In this document: in pieces, positions 26,483 to 35,441 of the stretch
How positions within the stretch are numbered: the first letter of the stretch is position 1
Layout: every line of letters starts with the position of its first letter
DNA from: Rhodanobacteraceae bacterium
GTDB taxonomy: Bacteria > Pseudomonadota > Gammaproteobacteria > Xanthomonadales > SZUA-5
Direction: 5' to 3'
Assembly: GCA_016717705.1 (NCBI GenBank)
Contig: JADKFD010000023.1
Coordinates: forward strand, 43,396 to 107,395
Length of the DNA stretch: 64,000 bases
The notes under the pieces: model-generated
Databases searched by the model: none
What the model saw: only the letters and a program-made list of their open reading frames with translations
Told to the model about the DNA's origin: nothing
Made by a program: the position numbers and the translations under genes

Positions 26483-26560
26483 GCATCGCGCGCGATCGTG
26501 CTCCTGCCGTTTCGCCGTTGGGATACGGAGATTTTGCAGGAGCGCGCTCGCGCGCGATGC
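26483..26560. repeat. Twin REP palindromes without heptamer arms
   Basis: GCATCGCGCGCGATCGTGCT at 26483-26507 and the inverted TGCAGGAGCGCGCTCGCGCG at 26535-26560 face each other across 27 bp, upstream of dnaE. This is the same core as in the armed elements. Confidence 0.75.
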
Positions 26561-26614
26561 CTCTTCGGTCCCCGCGTGTCCTGTTTGCATGCCACTTGGC
26601 GTTCCTCCTTCCCT

Positions 26615-26852
26615 AGGGACCCTCTGAACAAGTTATGCGAGCCGCGTTGTGACCCATTCTGCCTGCCGCTAGGCGCGGTCCGAAGGTCGTAGCACGGCCT
26701 ACGAAGCCGAGGACCGGAACGACGCGGGCAAGGCCACACCTGGACGGCTGAACGGCGTCTGACACCTGCCCAGAGCGCGGGCAGCCCGTGGCATCCTGCT
26801 GGCGACCGTTTCAGCCGCCGTCGCGGCCGCATAACTTGTTCAGAGGGTCCCT
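26615..26852. mobile_element. MITE-like element with 25-bp perfect terminal inverted repeats
   Basis: The left end AGGGACCCTCTGAACAAGTT (continuing ATGCG, 26615-26639) is repeated exactly in inverse at 26828-26852. The 238-bp unit has no gene of its own. Ends of the form GGGACC...GGTCCC and the small size suggest a non-autonomous derivative of a DDE-transposase insertion sequence; I do not identify the parent. No convincing target duplication is visible (CCCT on the left, GGTA on the right). It lies between dnaE and the adhesin gene. Confidence 0.75.
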
Positions 26853-27126
26853 GGTAGCACTCTCGGGCCGAAAGGGAACAATTGAAAACCCCCATGGCCC
26901 CTTTTGTTACGATTCGCCGTAAGATGCGTTCGCGTTCAAAACGACCCGTACCGGGTAGTCAATCCAGCACTCGCCGCAATTGCGCAGATGCGGTTGTCTG
27001 TCAGGCACGGGCTCGGCGCAACCCGATGTGGCTGGTCGGATGCTCCGACCGGAATGTGCGACAGGTGACGCCGCGGCGTTTCACCGAAGCCAACTGTAAT
27101 TCAACGATCTAGACGAGGATTGACCC
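26853..27126 (+). promoter_or_regulatory. Upstream region of the adhesin gene
   Basis: 274 bp between the MITE-like element and the adhesin start. GAGG at about 27114-27117 is a reasonable ribosome-binding site for the ATG at 27127. I see no convincing -35/-10 pair, and open frames here look spurious. Confidence 0.3.
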
Positions 27127-28869
27127 ATGACCACTTTTTCGCTCCGCCGTGCCCCGCTCGTTGCCGCTCTGTTGCTCGGGCTTGCCGCCACCTCCGCCCA
27201 GGCCGGGCAGACTTGCGATGTGGGCTTCTCGAACAACGCAGGCGGCGCCACCGCAGCCGGTGTGGACGCATTTGCCTGCGGTACCGATGCGCGCGCCTCC
27301 GGTCTTCGTTCCACCGCCCTCGGCACCCGCGCCAATGCCAGCGAAGAAGATACGGTAGCCGTTGGCCAGGACAGCATCGCTTCGGGCTTCCATTCGGCGG
27401 CGCTCGGCGGTCAGGCTGTGTCCTCGGGTCGCGGCGCCACGGCGGTTGGCTGGCAAGCTCGCGCCACCGGTGAGTTCTCGACCGCGACGGGCAACAGCGC
27501 CGTTGCCAGCGGCGCCAACAGCACCGCCAACGGCCGCGCGTCCCAGGCTACCGGCGCCAACAGCAGCGCGGTCGGTCAGGACGCCCAGGCCACCGGCCTG
27601 AACAGCACGGCGATGGGTCAAGCTTCGCGCGCTACCGGTGAAGATGCGACTGCGATTGGTCAGGCCGCCAACGCCAGCGGCTTCCATTCCAGCGCCCTCG
27701 GCGCCCAGGCGACCGCCAGCGGTCGCGGCGCCACCGCCACCGGCTGGCAGGCACGTGCCACCGGCGAGCTGTCGACGGCGACCGGCAACACGGCCGTCGC
27801 CAGCGGGGCCAACAGCACTGCAACCGGCCGCGCCGCGACCGCCAGTGGCGCCAATTCAAGCGCCACCGGTCAGGGTTCGATCGCCAGCAATGTCAACACA
27901 ACGGCCACCGGCCAGGGCGCGGTAGCTTCCGGCGAAGACGCCACCGCCACCGGGCAGGGCGCGCAGGCGGCTGGATTCCATTCAAGCGCCACCGGCGCAC
28001 TGGCGAATGCCTCCGGCCGCGGCGCAACCGCCACCGGCTGGCAGGCCGCCGCCACCGGTGAACTGTCGACTGCCACCGGCAACACGGCAGTCGCCAGCGG
28101 CGCCAACAGCACGGCGACCGGTCGCGCTGCCGCCGCCACCAGCATCAACACCACGGCCACCGGCCAGGGCGCGGTCGCCAGCGACGAAGATGCACTCGCC
28201 AATGGCCAGGGTGCGCAGGCGACGGGTTTCCATTCCAGCGCGCTCGGCACCCAGGCCACCGCTTCCGGTCGCGGCGCCACCGCCACCGGCTGGCAGGCAC
28301 AGGCCACCGGTGCACTGTCGACGTCGACCGGCAACTCGGCGGTCGCCAGCGGCGACAACAGCACGGCGAATGGCCGCGCGGCGGTCGCCAGCGGCGCCAA
28401 CAGCGTCGCGATCGGTGCCAGTTCCAACGCCAGCGCCAGCAACAGCGTGGCCATCGGCAACAACTCGACCAACACCCGTGCCAACACGGTGTCGGTGGGC
28501 TCCGCCGGCAACGAGCGCGCGCTGACCAACGTTGCAGCCGGCACGCAACGCACCGACGCGGTCAACTTCGGTCAGCTCACCGATGGACTCGGCGAACTGC
28601 GCGGCTACGTGCTCGGTCGCTTCAGCGAGCAGGATGAGCGGATCGACCAGATCGGTGCGATGGGTGCAGCTATGAGCACCATGCTCGCAAGCGCTTCGGG
28701 CATCCAGCAGGACAATCGCCTGGCGGCCGGCGTCGGTTACTTCGGCAGCGAAACGGCGTTCGCCGTCGGCTACCAGCGTAACATCAATGACCGCGCCACG
28801 TTCACCCTGGGTGGCTCGTTCACCAATGACGAAGCCAGCGCTGGCCTCGGCTTCGGCTACGGCTGGTAA
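27127..28869 (+). CDS. YadA-like trimeric autotransporter adhesin
   Basis: 580 residues. Signal peptide at 1-26 (ending TSAQA), then from about residue 30 to 450 a left-handed beta-roll head of degenerate 14-residue repeats such as ATGFHSSALGTQATASG and NSTATGRAA. A neck motif (NTVSVGSAGNERALTNV) at about 450 leads to a short coiled coil (GRFSEQDERIDQIGAM). The C-terminal YadA anchor of about 70 residues ends in FGYGW, with the terminal aromatic needed for outer-membrane insertion. Three such chains would form one barrel. There is almost no stalk between head and anchor. The repeats group into larger blocks of roughly 95-100 residues containing GRGATATGWQA, seen four times, which implies recent duplication. 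Confidence 0.92.
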   Translation: MTTFSLRRAPLVAALLLGLAATSAQAGQTCDVGFSNNAGGATAAGVDAFACGTDARASGLRSTALGTRANASEEDTVAVGQDSIASGFHSAALGGQAVSSGRGATAVGWQARATGEFSTATGNSAVASGANSTANGRASQATGANSSAVGQDAQATGLNSTAMGQASRATGEDATAIGQAANASGFHSSALGAQATASGRGATATGWQARATGELSTATGNTAVASGANSTATGRAATASGANSSATGQGSIASNVNTTATGQGAVASGEDATATGQGAQAAGFHSSATGALANASGRGATATGWQAAATGELSTATGNTAVASGANSTATGRAAAATSINTTATGQGAVASDEDALANGQGAQATGFHSSALGTQATASGRGATATGWQAQATGALSTSTGNSAVASGDNSTANGRAAVASGANSVAIGASSNASASNSVAIGNNSTNTRANTVSVGSAGNERALTNVAAGTQRTDAVNFGQLTDGLGELRGYVLGRFSEQDERIDQIGAMGAAMSTMLASASGIQQDNRLAAGVGYFGSETAFAVGYQRNINDRATFTLGGSFTNDEASAGLGFGYGW

Positions 28870-29227
28870 GGCCGAATCTCTGCCTCTGGCGGAGATTCCA
28901 CCCATGAGTTGAAGCCTTCGGGGGTGGGTTGCCGGCTGTTGCGGGCGATCCATCCGCTGATTGCGGCAGATGGTTTTCACGCAAGCCCGTGTACCGCAAG
29001 GTCCGCGGGCTTCGCGTTTGTGGGGTTCGGCCATGGATAGCGAAAAGCAGCGGAGCAAGCTCCGCTCTACGAAAAGCGGTGGTCCGCCGGCTCCTGTAGA
29101 GCCGAGCTTGCTCGGCTGGGCTTGCCGAAACCGAAAGGCCGCGGCGTGTAGCGATTGACCGGCGCGCGCGATCGACGCGTTTGGCTGCGCTCAATACATC
29201 CCGCTCGGGTTGAAGCCCCTCGCTATA
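28870..29227. other. Gene-free region with hairpins downstream of the adhesin
   Basis: A perfect stem GAATCTC...GAGATTC with inner TGCC/GGCG lies at about 28874-28898. A second stem, AAGCCCG (28983-28989) with CGGGCTT (29006-29012), is followed by a short T-rich run and is a candidate terminator for the adhesin. Two REP-like copies, GGAGCAAGCTCCGCTCTACG at about 29052-29071 and CTGTAGAGCCGAGCTTGCTC at 29093-29112, form a third palindrome type. No supportable gene is present. Confidence 0.5.
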
Positions 29228-30418
29228 TCAAGCGGCCTGCGCCATTCCGTGGCCACTCGCCTCGATGGCCTGCTGCAGATCCGCCCACAGGTCCGCGGCA
29301 TCCTCGATACCCACCGACAGGCGCAGCAATCCCTCGCTGACGCCGCTGGCGGCGCGTGCCTTGGGATCGACCACCCGATGGGTCAGCGCCGCCGGGCGCT
29401 GGATCAGGGTATCCACCGAGCCCAGGCTGACGGCCGGCGTGATCAGTCGCAACGACTGCAGCATGCGATCGGCGTCGACGCCCGGATGCAGCTCGAAGGC
29501 CAGCACACAGCCTGGACCACTCATCTGGCGGTGCACGATTGCCGCCTGGCGACCGCGACAGCGCCCCGGGTAATGCACCGCAGCGACGTCCGGATGCTGG
29601 GCCAGTCGGTTCGCCAGCAGAATGGCATTGTCCTCTGCTGCCAGTACGCGCAGGCGCAAGGTAGCCAGCCCGCGCAACAGCAGGAAGGCGCCCAGCGGAT
29701 GCAGCAGCGCACCGGTCAGGATGCGCACCTGGCGCAGCTTGCCGGCCAGTGCGGCAGAGCAGGCAACGACACCGGCGACGACATCGCCGTGACCGCCGAG
29801 GAACTTGGTGGCGCTGTGCAGCACCATCGCCGCGCCGTGTTCGAGCGGCCTTTGCAGGATCGGCGTGGCGAAGGTGGAATCGACCAGCACCGGCACCGTA
29901 CCGGCCTGGCGCACGACATCGGCGATGTCGACCAGATGCAGCGTCGGATTGGCCGGCGTCTCGATCAGCACCAGCGCGGTGTCGGCACGGATCGCATCGG
30001 CGACATCGTCGGCATCGACGAAGCTGACGCTGGTACCGAGCAGTCCGGTGGCCAGCAGGTGGTCGCTGCCGCCGTACAGCGGGCGCACCGCGACGATGTG
30101 ACGACCGTGTTCCTGCAGCGCCAGCAGCACCGCGGTCAGCGCGGCCATACCCGAACCGAAAGCCACCGCCTCCTCCGCGCCTTCCAGTGTCGCCAACGCA
30201 TGTTCAAAGCGGGCGACGGTCGGGTTGTACAGGCGCGCATAGACCGGATTGGCCGCGTGTTCGGCGCCGCCGACCAGCGCATCCAGACTTTCACCCGCGA
30301 GGTTAGGGTCCGGCGTCGGATAGGTGCTCGACAGATCGATCGGCGTCGCGTGGACGCCCAGGCGGGTCAGGTCCTCACGACCGGCGTGTACCGTCTGCGT
30401 GGCGATGTGGTATGACAT
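29228..30418 (-). CDS. Trans-sulfuration family PLP enzyme (methionine gamma-lyase or cystathionine lyase type)
   Basis: 396 residues of the Cys/Met metabolism PLP family. SATKFLGGHGD contains the Schiff-base lysine, YARLYNPTVARFE binds the phosphate and a neighbouring subunit, and TPAVSLGSVDTLIQRPA and GLLRLSVGIED are family C-terminal signatures. The family covers cystathionine gamma-synthase, cystathionine lyases, O-acylhomoserine sulfhydrylases and methionine gamma-lyase, which sequence motifs alone do not separate here. The divergent Lrp-type regulator resembles the mdeR-mdeA arrangement of Pseudomonas, which favours a catabolic lyase, but that is inference from context. Confidence 0.85.
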   Translation of the reverse strand: MSYHIATQTVHAGREDLTRLGVHATPIDLSSTYPTPDPNLAGESLDALVGGAEHAANPVYARLYNPTVARFEHALATLEGAEEAVAFGSGMAALTAVLLALQEHGRHIVAVRPLYGGSDHLLATGLLGTSVSFVDADDVADAIRADTALVLIETPANPTLHLVDIADVVRQAGTVPVLVDSTFATPILQRPLEHGAAMVLHSATKFLGGHGDVVAGVVACSAALAGKLRQVRILTGALLHPLGAFLLLRGLATLRLRVLAAEDNAILLANRLAQHPDVAAVHYPGRCRGRQAAIVHRQMSGPGCVLAFELHPGVDADRMLQSLRLITPAVSLGSVDTLIQRPAALTHRVVDPKARAASGVSEGLLRLSVGIEDAADLWADLQQAIEASGHGMAQAA

Positions 30419-30510
30419 GGCGAGCCCTCCCGGATTCGATGATTCGAAGGAGAGAGTAGACTTCTCAATGCCACTGAGACGCTGGGTCGACGAATATTCG
30501 GAGATTGGCC
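30419..30510. promoter_or_regulatory. Shared divergent promoter region with palindromes
   Basis: The 92-bp gap between the PLP enzyme gene and the Lrp gene holds TTCGATGATTCGAA (about 30434-30447) and the perfect 10-bp palindrome CGAATATTCG (about 30491-30500). Either could be an Lrp-type operator. GGAG just before the Lrp gene is its ribosome-binding site. Confidence 0.4.
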
Positions 30511-30987
30511 ATGAAAGTCGAGCTGGACCGAATCGACATCGAACTCATCCGGCTGTTGCGAAAGCATGCGCGGCTGAGCAACAAGGATCTCGCCGAGGCG
30601 GTCGGCGTGGCGCCGTCCACCGCGCTCGAACGCGTGCGTCGACTGCGCGAAACCGGTGTGATCCGCGGCTTTCACGCCGAATTCGATCCGCAGGCGCTGG
30701 GCATCGACCTGCAGGCGATGGTGGCGGTGCGCCTGGCGCGGCATTCGCGCGAAATGGTCGATGCCTTCCACGACCATCTGCTCGGCCTGCCCGAGGTGCT
30801 GAGCTTCTATCACGTCGCCGGCGCCGACGATTTCCTGGTGCACGTCGCCGTGCGCGACACCCACCACCTGCGCGGCTTCCTGCTGGCCGCCTTCACCCAG
30901 CGCGAAGAAGTCGCGCACATCGAAACCCATCTGATCTTCGAGTACCGGCGCAATCCGGAAACGCCGGTGTACGTGCGGGCGGAGTAG
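30511..30987 (+). CDS. Lrp/AsnC-family transcriptional regulator
   Basis: 158 residues from the ATG at 30511, which has GGAG at good spacing; a TTG two codons earlier is less likely. The N-terminal winged helix-turn-helix has LDRIDIELIRLLRKHARLSN and the recognition region GVAPSTALERVRRLRETGVI. The C-terminal RAM domain, which binds amino acids and mediates octamer formation in the family, has FYHVAGADDFLVHVAVRD. It is divergent from the PLP enzyme and most likely controls it in response to an amino acid. Confidence 0.93.
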   Translation: MKVELDRIDIELIRLLRKHARLSNKDLAEAVGVAPSTALERVRRLRETGVIRGFHAEFDPQALGIDLQAMVAVRLARHSREMVDAFHDHLLGLPEVLSFYHVAGADDFLVHVAVRDTHHLRGFLLAAFTQREEVAHIETHLIFEYRRNPETPVYVRAE

Positions 30988-31055
30988 GGCGCGCGCACCA
31001 GCGATAATCATCGGCGCCGCGCCGATGGTCCGCGGATGCCGGCCAGGAGAACGCC

Positions 31056-31469
31056 TTGTTTGCTCAATCGCTGATGGTCCTGAGTGCCGCGATCGTATTC
31101 ACGCTCGGAACCCTGCATCTGCTCTACACCTTCCGTGGCCCGAAGCTGACGCCGCGCGATCCGGCGTTGCGCGCTCAGATGGAACAGGTGTCGCCGGTCA
31201 TCACGCGCCAGACCACCATGTGGCGCGCATGGATCGGGTTCAACGCGACCCACAGCATGGGCGCGATGCTGTTCGGGTTGATTTACGGCTACCTGGCGAT
31301 CGCACACGCCGCCTTGCTGTTCCAGTCGGCGTATCTGTTGACGGTCGGACTGGTCATGCTCGGCGCGCTGCTGGTGGTCGCCCGGCTATACTTCTTTCGC
31401 ATTCCGCTGATTGGCGTCAGCATTGCGCTCGCATGCTATGTCGCCAGCGTGGTGGCGAAGAGCTTGTAG
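31056..31469 (+). CDS. Small four-helix membrane protein
   Basis: 137 residues with four hydrophobic segments at about 3-23, 65-85, 88-108 and 113-135. It resembles the small LIC_13387-type membrane proteins found in scattered bacteria, with no known function. The start is a TTG supported by AGGAGA five to six bases upstream. It has its own ribosome-binding site and is 68 bp from the Lrp gene. Confidence 0.75.
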   Translation: MFAQSLMVLSAAIVFTLGTLHLLYTFRGPKLTPRDPALRAQMEQVSPVITRQTTMWRAWIGFNATHSMGAMLFGLIYGYLAIAHAALLFQSAYLLTVGLVMLGALLVVARLYFFRIPLIGVSIALACYVASVVAKSL

Positions 31470-31593
31470 ACCCTGGCCCCGGGGCGCCAGCCCGCGCCCA
31501 ACCGTCCAGCACAATCGGCGCTGCCTTTCTGCGCACGCGGCTCAAGTTGCGATCGACGTCGCCGGGAGGGCACACCGGCCCTGCATTTCAACA

Positions 31594-31953
31594 TTACCTG
31601 GCGATCGGTCTTGATTGATCGAGGCGCTCGAGAACGGTGTCGGCGTAGCGTATGGCGTCGACATGCCTGGTTTCCTTGAGACGACTGCCGAGCTCGCGAA
31701 CGCGGTCGCGGTGCCCGGTGTCGATCAACCGCAGCAGCGCCTCCGCAATATTTTGGGCGAGCAGATCGTTCATCATGTTTGCAGGGCGCTTCAGCACCGT
31801 ATCGACGGTGCTCATCATGAGCTCAGGTCGACCCGACGCTTTGGCTTCATCGCAATCCCTGAGCAGCAGGTAGTTCCCGCTGTCTCGAAACGTCGCGCCG
31901 TTGACGTGGCAAGGCAGGAAGCAAGTAACCGCCAGGAGCACCATGGCACGCAT
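31594..31953 (-). CDS. Small secreted protein of unknown function
   Basis: 119 residues with an N-terminal signal peptide (MRAMVLLAVTCFLPCHVNGA) and a predicted helical, charged remainder. I recognise no family. It contains two Cys in the signal region and one in the mature part. It is convergent with the membrane protein at 31469 and divergent from the thioredoxin-like gene. Confidence 0.55.
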   Translation of the reverse strand: MRAMVLLAVTCFLPCHVNGATFRDSGNYLLLRDCDEAKASGRPELMMSTVDTVLKRPANMMNDLLAQNIAEALLRLIDTGHRDRVRELGSRLKETRHVDAIRYADTVLERLDQSRPIAR

Positions 31954-32097
31954 CGTAATCCCCCGGAAAGTCGCCTACTCTACCCGACGGAATCTTGCGG
32001 AATTGAGGGTCAGTCGAGTTCACGGCGGCATGCCGCTTTCTCTTTGCTGCCGACGGCGCGGATCGTCGCCATCCCGCCCGGACCTGGAACGCATCTC

Positions 32098-32862
32098 ATG
32101 ATTCGAAGAGCTGTTGCGGCGTTTGCCCTCACTTGCGCGATGGCAGTCGCCGCCGGCGAGGACATCAAACCGGTGAATTCATGGGCACATTATCGCGATG
32201 TGCTGAGATCAGATGGAAAGTCCGAAGCCGAGATCGATTCCGAAATCGCCGGCGATCTCGCCAGCCTGCAGACGATGGACCGCACCGTCGGCAGCGATCG
32301 CATCGGCATCGCCGCGCCGCCGTTCCAGTTCGACGGGTGGCTCAACTCCGAGCCGCTGACGCTGCAGGATTTGCGCGGGCAGGTCGTGCTGGTGCGTTGG
32401 TGGACCGACACCTGCCCGTTCTGCGCCAGCAGCGCGCCGGCCCTGCGCAAGCTGCATGAGCAATATTCGGCGAGCGGGCTGAAAGTCATCGGCGTGTTTC
32501 ATCCGAAGGCAGGGCGCGACGACCCGCTGGATGTCGCGCGCGTTCAGCGCGCCGTGCAAAGCCGGCAGTTCGTGTTCCCGATCGCCATCGACTGGGATTG
32601 GCGGACGAAAACGCTCAAGGACTGGTGGCTGACCGGGCCGAAACGGCCGGCGACGTCGGTGACCTTCCTGCTGGACAAGACCGGCGTCATCCGCTTCGTG
32701 CACCCGGGAATGGAGTACCACGATGCCGGCGATGTCGACGCAGGCGATGACTCCGAGGGGCACGCGGTGTGCGTGCGCGATATGGCACGTATTCGCGCGG
32801 CCATCGAGCAACTCATCGCCGAACGGGGCGAGCGGGACCCCCAGCCGACTGGTCGAGATTGA
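32098..32862 (+). CDS. Periplasmic TlpA-like thioredoxin-fold protein
   Basis: 254 residues. The signal peptide covers about 1-19 (AFALTCAMAVAAG). The thioredoxin/AhpC-TSA fold starts near residue 75 (IAAPPFQFDGWLNSEPLTLQ) with LRGQVVLVRWWTDTCPFCAS. The CPFC redox motif sits where TlpA/ResA proteins have theirs, and TSVTFLLDKTGVIRFVHPG supplies the cis-Pro region. It probably reduces or forms disulfides in the periplasm. The 50-residue insert before the fold is unusual. Whether it is functionally tied to the redox cluster starting 79 bp downstream is unknown. Confidence 0.82.
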   Translation: MIRRAVAAFALTCAMAVAAGEDIKPVNSWAHYRDVLRSDGKSEAEIDSEIAGDLASLQTMDRTVGSDRIGIAAPPFQFDGWLNSEPLTLQDLRGQVVLVRWWTDTCPFCASSAPALRKLHEQYSASGLKVIGVFHPKAGRDDPLDVARVQRAVQSRQFVFPIAIDWDWRTKTLKDWWLTGPKRPATSVTFLLDKTGVIRFVHPGMEYHDAGDVDAGDDSEGHAVCVRDMARIRAAIEQLIAERGERDPQPTGRD

Positions 32863-32941
32863 TCCACCGCAAGACGCGCCGCGCGCATCGGGGTACGCTG
32901 GAATTGCCTGATGGCGAAACTTCGCGTGCGCAGAGGCCCCC

Positions 32942-33835
32942 ATGTCCGACTTCGAGATCGTCACCCGTCAGGATTTTTCCGACGTCACTTATTTGCTGGA
33001 GATCCGCCATCCGCTGATGGCGAAGGCGGCAAAGCCCGGCCAGTTCGTGATCGTCATGTCGCACGAGCATGGCGAGCGCATCCCGCTCACCATCGCCGAC
33101 TTCGACCGCGACAAGGGCACGATCACGCTGGTGATCCAGGCGGTCGGCAAGACCACGCGCGAGATGCAGCAGACCTGCCGCGTCGGGACCAGCCTGTTTG
33201 CCATGGTCGGGCCGATGGGCATTCCGAGTCATCTGGGCAAGGCGAAAAAAGTCATCTGTGTCGGCGGCGGCCTCGGCGTGGCGCCGGTGTATCCGCAGGC
33301 GCGTGCCTACAAGCAGGCCGGCGCCTACGTGATCGGCGTGCTCGGCTTCCGCAACCAGGGGCTGATGTTCTGGGAGGACAAGTTCCGCGCCTGCTGCGAT
33401 GAGCTGATCGTGTGCACCGACGATGGTTCGGCCGGCATCAAGGGCCTGGTCACCGAGGGCATCCGCCAGGCCATCGTCAAGCATCCGGACATCGACGAGG
33501 TGGTGGCAATCGGGCCGCCGATCATGATGAAGGGGTGTTCCGATGCGACGCGTGCGCATGGCATCAAGACCATGGTCAGCCTCAATCCGGTGATGGTCGA
33601 CGGCACCGGCATGTGCGGCGGCTGCCGCGTCAAGATCGGCGAGACGATCAAGTTCGCCTGCGTCGACGGGCCGGATTTCGACGGCCACCAGGTCGATTTC
33701 GACGATCTGATGAAGCGCCTCGGTCGCTACAAGCCGACCGAAAAGGCCGCGCTGGAAGTCTTCAACGAGAGCTGCCGCATCCGCAATGCCGCGCCCGCGG
33801 TCGATCCGGTCGCGCCGCACACCCACGAACACTGA
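32942..33835 (+). CDS. NfnS/SudB-like FAD and [2Fe-2S] reductase subunit
   Basis: 297 residues of the ferredoxin:NAD(P)+ reductase type found in NfnS (NfnA), sulfide dehydrogenase SudB and PyrK relatives. An FAD-binding barrel (RIPLTIADFDRDKGTITLV) is followed by an NAD-binding domain (VICVGGGLGVAPVYPQA). The [2Fe-2S] cluster ligands are visible in VDGTGMCGGCRV and the later KFACVDGPDF. The partner flavoprotein gene starts 21 bp downstream. In Nfn the pair performs electron bifurcation between NAD(P)H species and ferredoxin; whether this pair bifurcates or is a simple oxidoreductase cannot be read from the sequence. Confidence 0.88.
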   Translation: MSDFEIVTRQDFSDVTYLLEIRHPLMAKAAKPGQFVIVMSHEHGERIPLTIADFDRDKGTITLVIQAVGKTTREMQQTCRVGTSLFAMVGPMGIPSHLGKAKKVICVGGGLGVAPVYPQARAYKQAGAYVIGVLGFRNQGLMFWEDKFRACCDELIVCTDDGSAGIKGLVTEGIRQAIVKHPDIDEVVAIGPPIMMKGCSDATRAHGIKTMVSLNPVMVDGTGMCGGCRVKIGETIKFACVDGPDFDGHQVDFDDLMKRLGRYKPTEKAALEVFNESCRIRNAAPAVDPVAPHTHEH

Positions 33836-33856
33836 TCCGCCTGCCGGAGCCGGCCC

Positions 33857-35441
33857 ATGGCCAAGAAGAAAACCATCCGCAGCATCCCGCAGGCACGCAC
33901 GCCGATGCCCGAGCAGGCGCCGGAAGTGCGCGTGCACAACTTCGACGAGGTCGCTTGCGGCTACCGGCTCGAAGACGCGCTGAACGAGGCGCAGCGCTGC
34001 CTCGATTGCGCCGATCAGCCCTGCGTGCGCGGCTGCCCGGTCAGCATCAACATTCCCGGCTTCATCATGAAGATCGCCGCGAACAACTTTCACGGCGCCT
34101 ACGACACCATCACCGATACCAATCTGTTGCCGTCCGTGTGCGGCCGCGTGTGCCCGCAGGAAAACCAGTGCGAGGGCGTCTGCACCGTCGGTGAGACGCT
34201 CGAGCCGGTGGCGATCGGCCGCCTGGAACGCTTTATCGGCGACATGGCGATCGCGCAAGGCTGGGCCAACATCCCGTACATCGAACGCCACCGCTTCAAG
34301 GTCGGCATCGTCGGCTCCGGCCCCGCCGGCATGGCCTGCGCCGCCGACATGGCCAAGGCCGGTTGCGAAGTGATCGTGTTCGAGGCCTTCCACGAACCCG
34401 GCGGCGTGCTCAAGTACGGCATTCCGGATTTCCGCCTGCCCAACAGCGTGGTCGATGTCGAGATCGAGAAGCTCACGCGCCTGGGCATCAAGTTCGAGTG
34501 CAACACGCTGGTCGGGCGCCTGTTCACCATCGAGCAGATGCTCACCGAGATGGGCTTCCACGCGGTGTTCGTCGGCACCGGCGCCGGCTACCCGAGCTTC
34601 ATGGGCATCCCCGGCGAATCGCTGGGCGGCGTGCTGTCGGCCAACGAATGGCTGACCCGCTGCAACCTGATGCGCGGGCGCGACTTCCCGAACTTCGACA
34701 CGCCGCTGCAACCGGGCAAGCGCGTCGCCGTGATCGGCGCCGGCAACACCGCCATGGACGCGATGCGCGTGGCGCTGCGCGTCGGCGCCGAAAAGGTGCA
34801 TTGCGTCTACCGCCGCAGCGCCGCCGAAGCCCCGGCACGCGCCGAGGAGATCCACCACGCGCAGCAGGAAGGCATCGACTTCCAGTGGCTGACCAGCGCC
34901 GCTGGAACTGATCGGCGACGCCGCCAACAACGTGCGCGCGATGCGCTGCATCCGCATGGAACTCGGCGAGCCCGACGCCTCCGGCCGCCGCCGCCCGGTG
35001 GCCGTGCCCGGCAGCGCCTTCGAACTCGAGGCCGACATGGTGGTCTTCGCGATCGGCACCAACGCCAACCCGATCCTCGGCCAGACCTCGGGCCTGAAGC
35101 TCGACAAGCGCGGCTACATCGCCACCGACGAGAACCTCGCCACCTCGATCGCCGGCGTCTATGCCGGCGGCGACATCGTCACCGGCGCCGCCACCGTGAT
35201 CCAGGCCATGGGCGCCGGCCGCAGGGCGGCGCGCGGCATGAAAGCCTGGCTCGGGCTGCGCGACAGCGACTCGGTCTACCAGCCCGCCAGCGACGACCCC
35301 GCCAGCCGCCTGTTCGGCATCGACCGCCGCGAGCGCAACTACGCGCGGGTGCGGCTGGGGTGGCGGTCGCGGACGCCGCGGCACCGGCCGTCCCCGGACG
35401 CGCCACCCCCCCAACCCCATCGACAGCGCCCCAAGCCATGA
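33857..35441 (+). CDS. NfnL / GltD-like NADPH-FAD-[4Fe-4S] subunit (one frameshift)
   Basis: The glutamate-synthase small-subunit-like flavoprotein partner of the previous gene. N-terminal cluster cysteines lie in CLDCADQPCVRGCPVSINIP and VCGRVCPQENQCEGVC; the FAD motif is VGIVGSGPAGMACAADM and the NADPH motif VAVIGAGNTAMDAMRVAL. At about 34903 one extra base (ACCAGCGCCGCTGG) breaks the frame after QWLTS. The correct continuation, LELIGDAANNVRAMRC and GVYAGGDIVTGAATVIQAMG, is in the next frame and ends at the TGA at 35439-35441. The repaired protein is about 528 residues. It overlaps the korA start by ATGA. The last 35 residues are Pro/Arg-rich and look unlike the family. Confidence 0.87.

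Noticed and set aside
26882..27112. A 76-codon frame between the MITE-like element and the adhesin.
   Set aside because: No ribosome site, Arg-rich translation without features, and it covers the expected adhesin promoter region.
27870..29058. Long minus-strand frames opposite the adhesin repeats.
   Set aside because: They are shadows of the repetitive head; their repeats mirror the plus-strand codons and no start region or family is seen.
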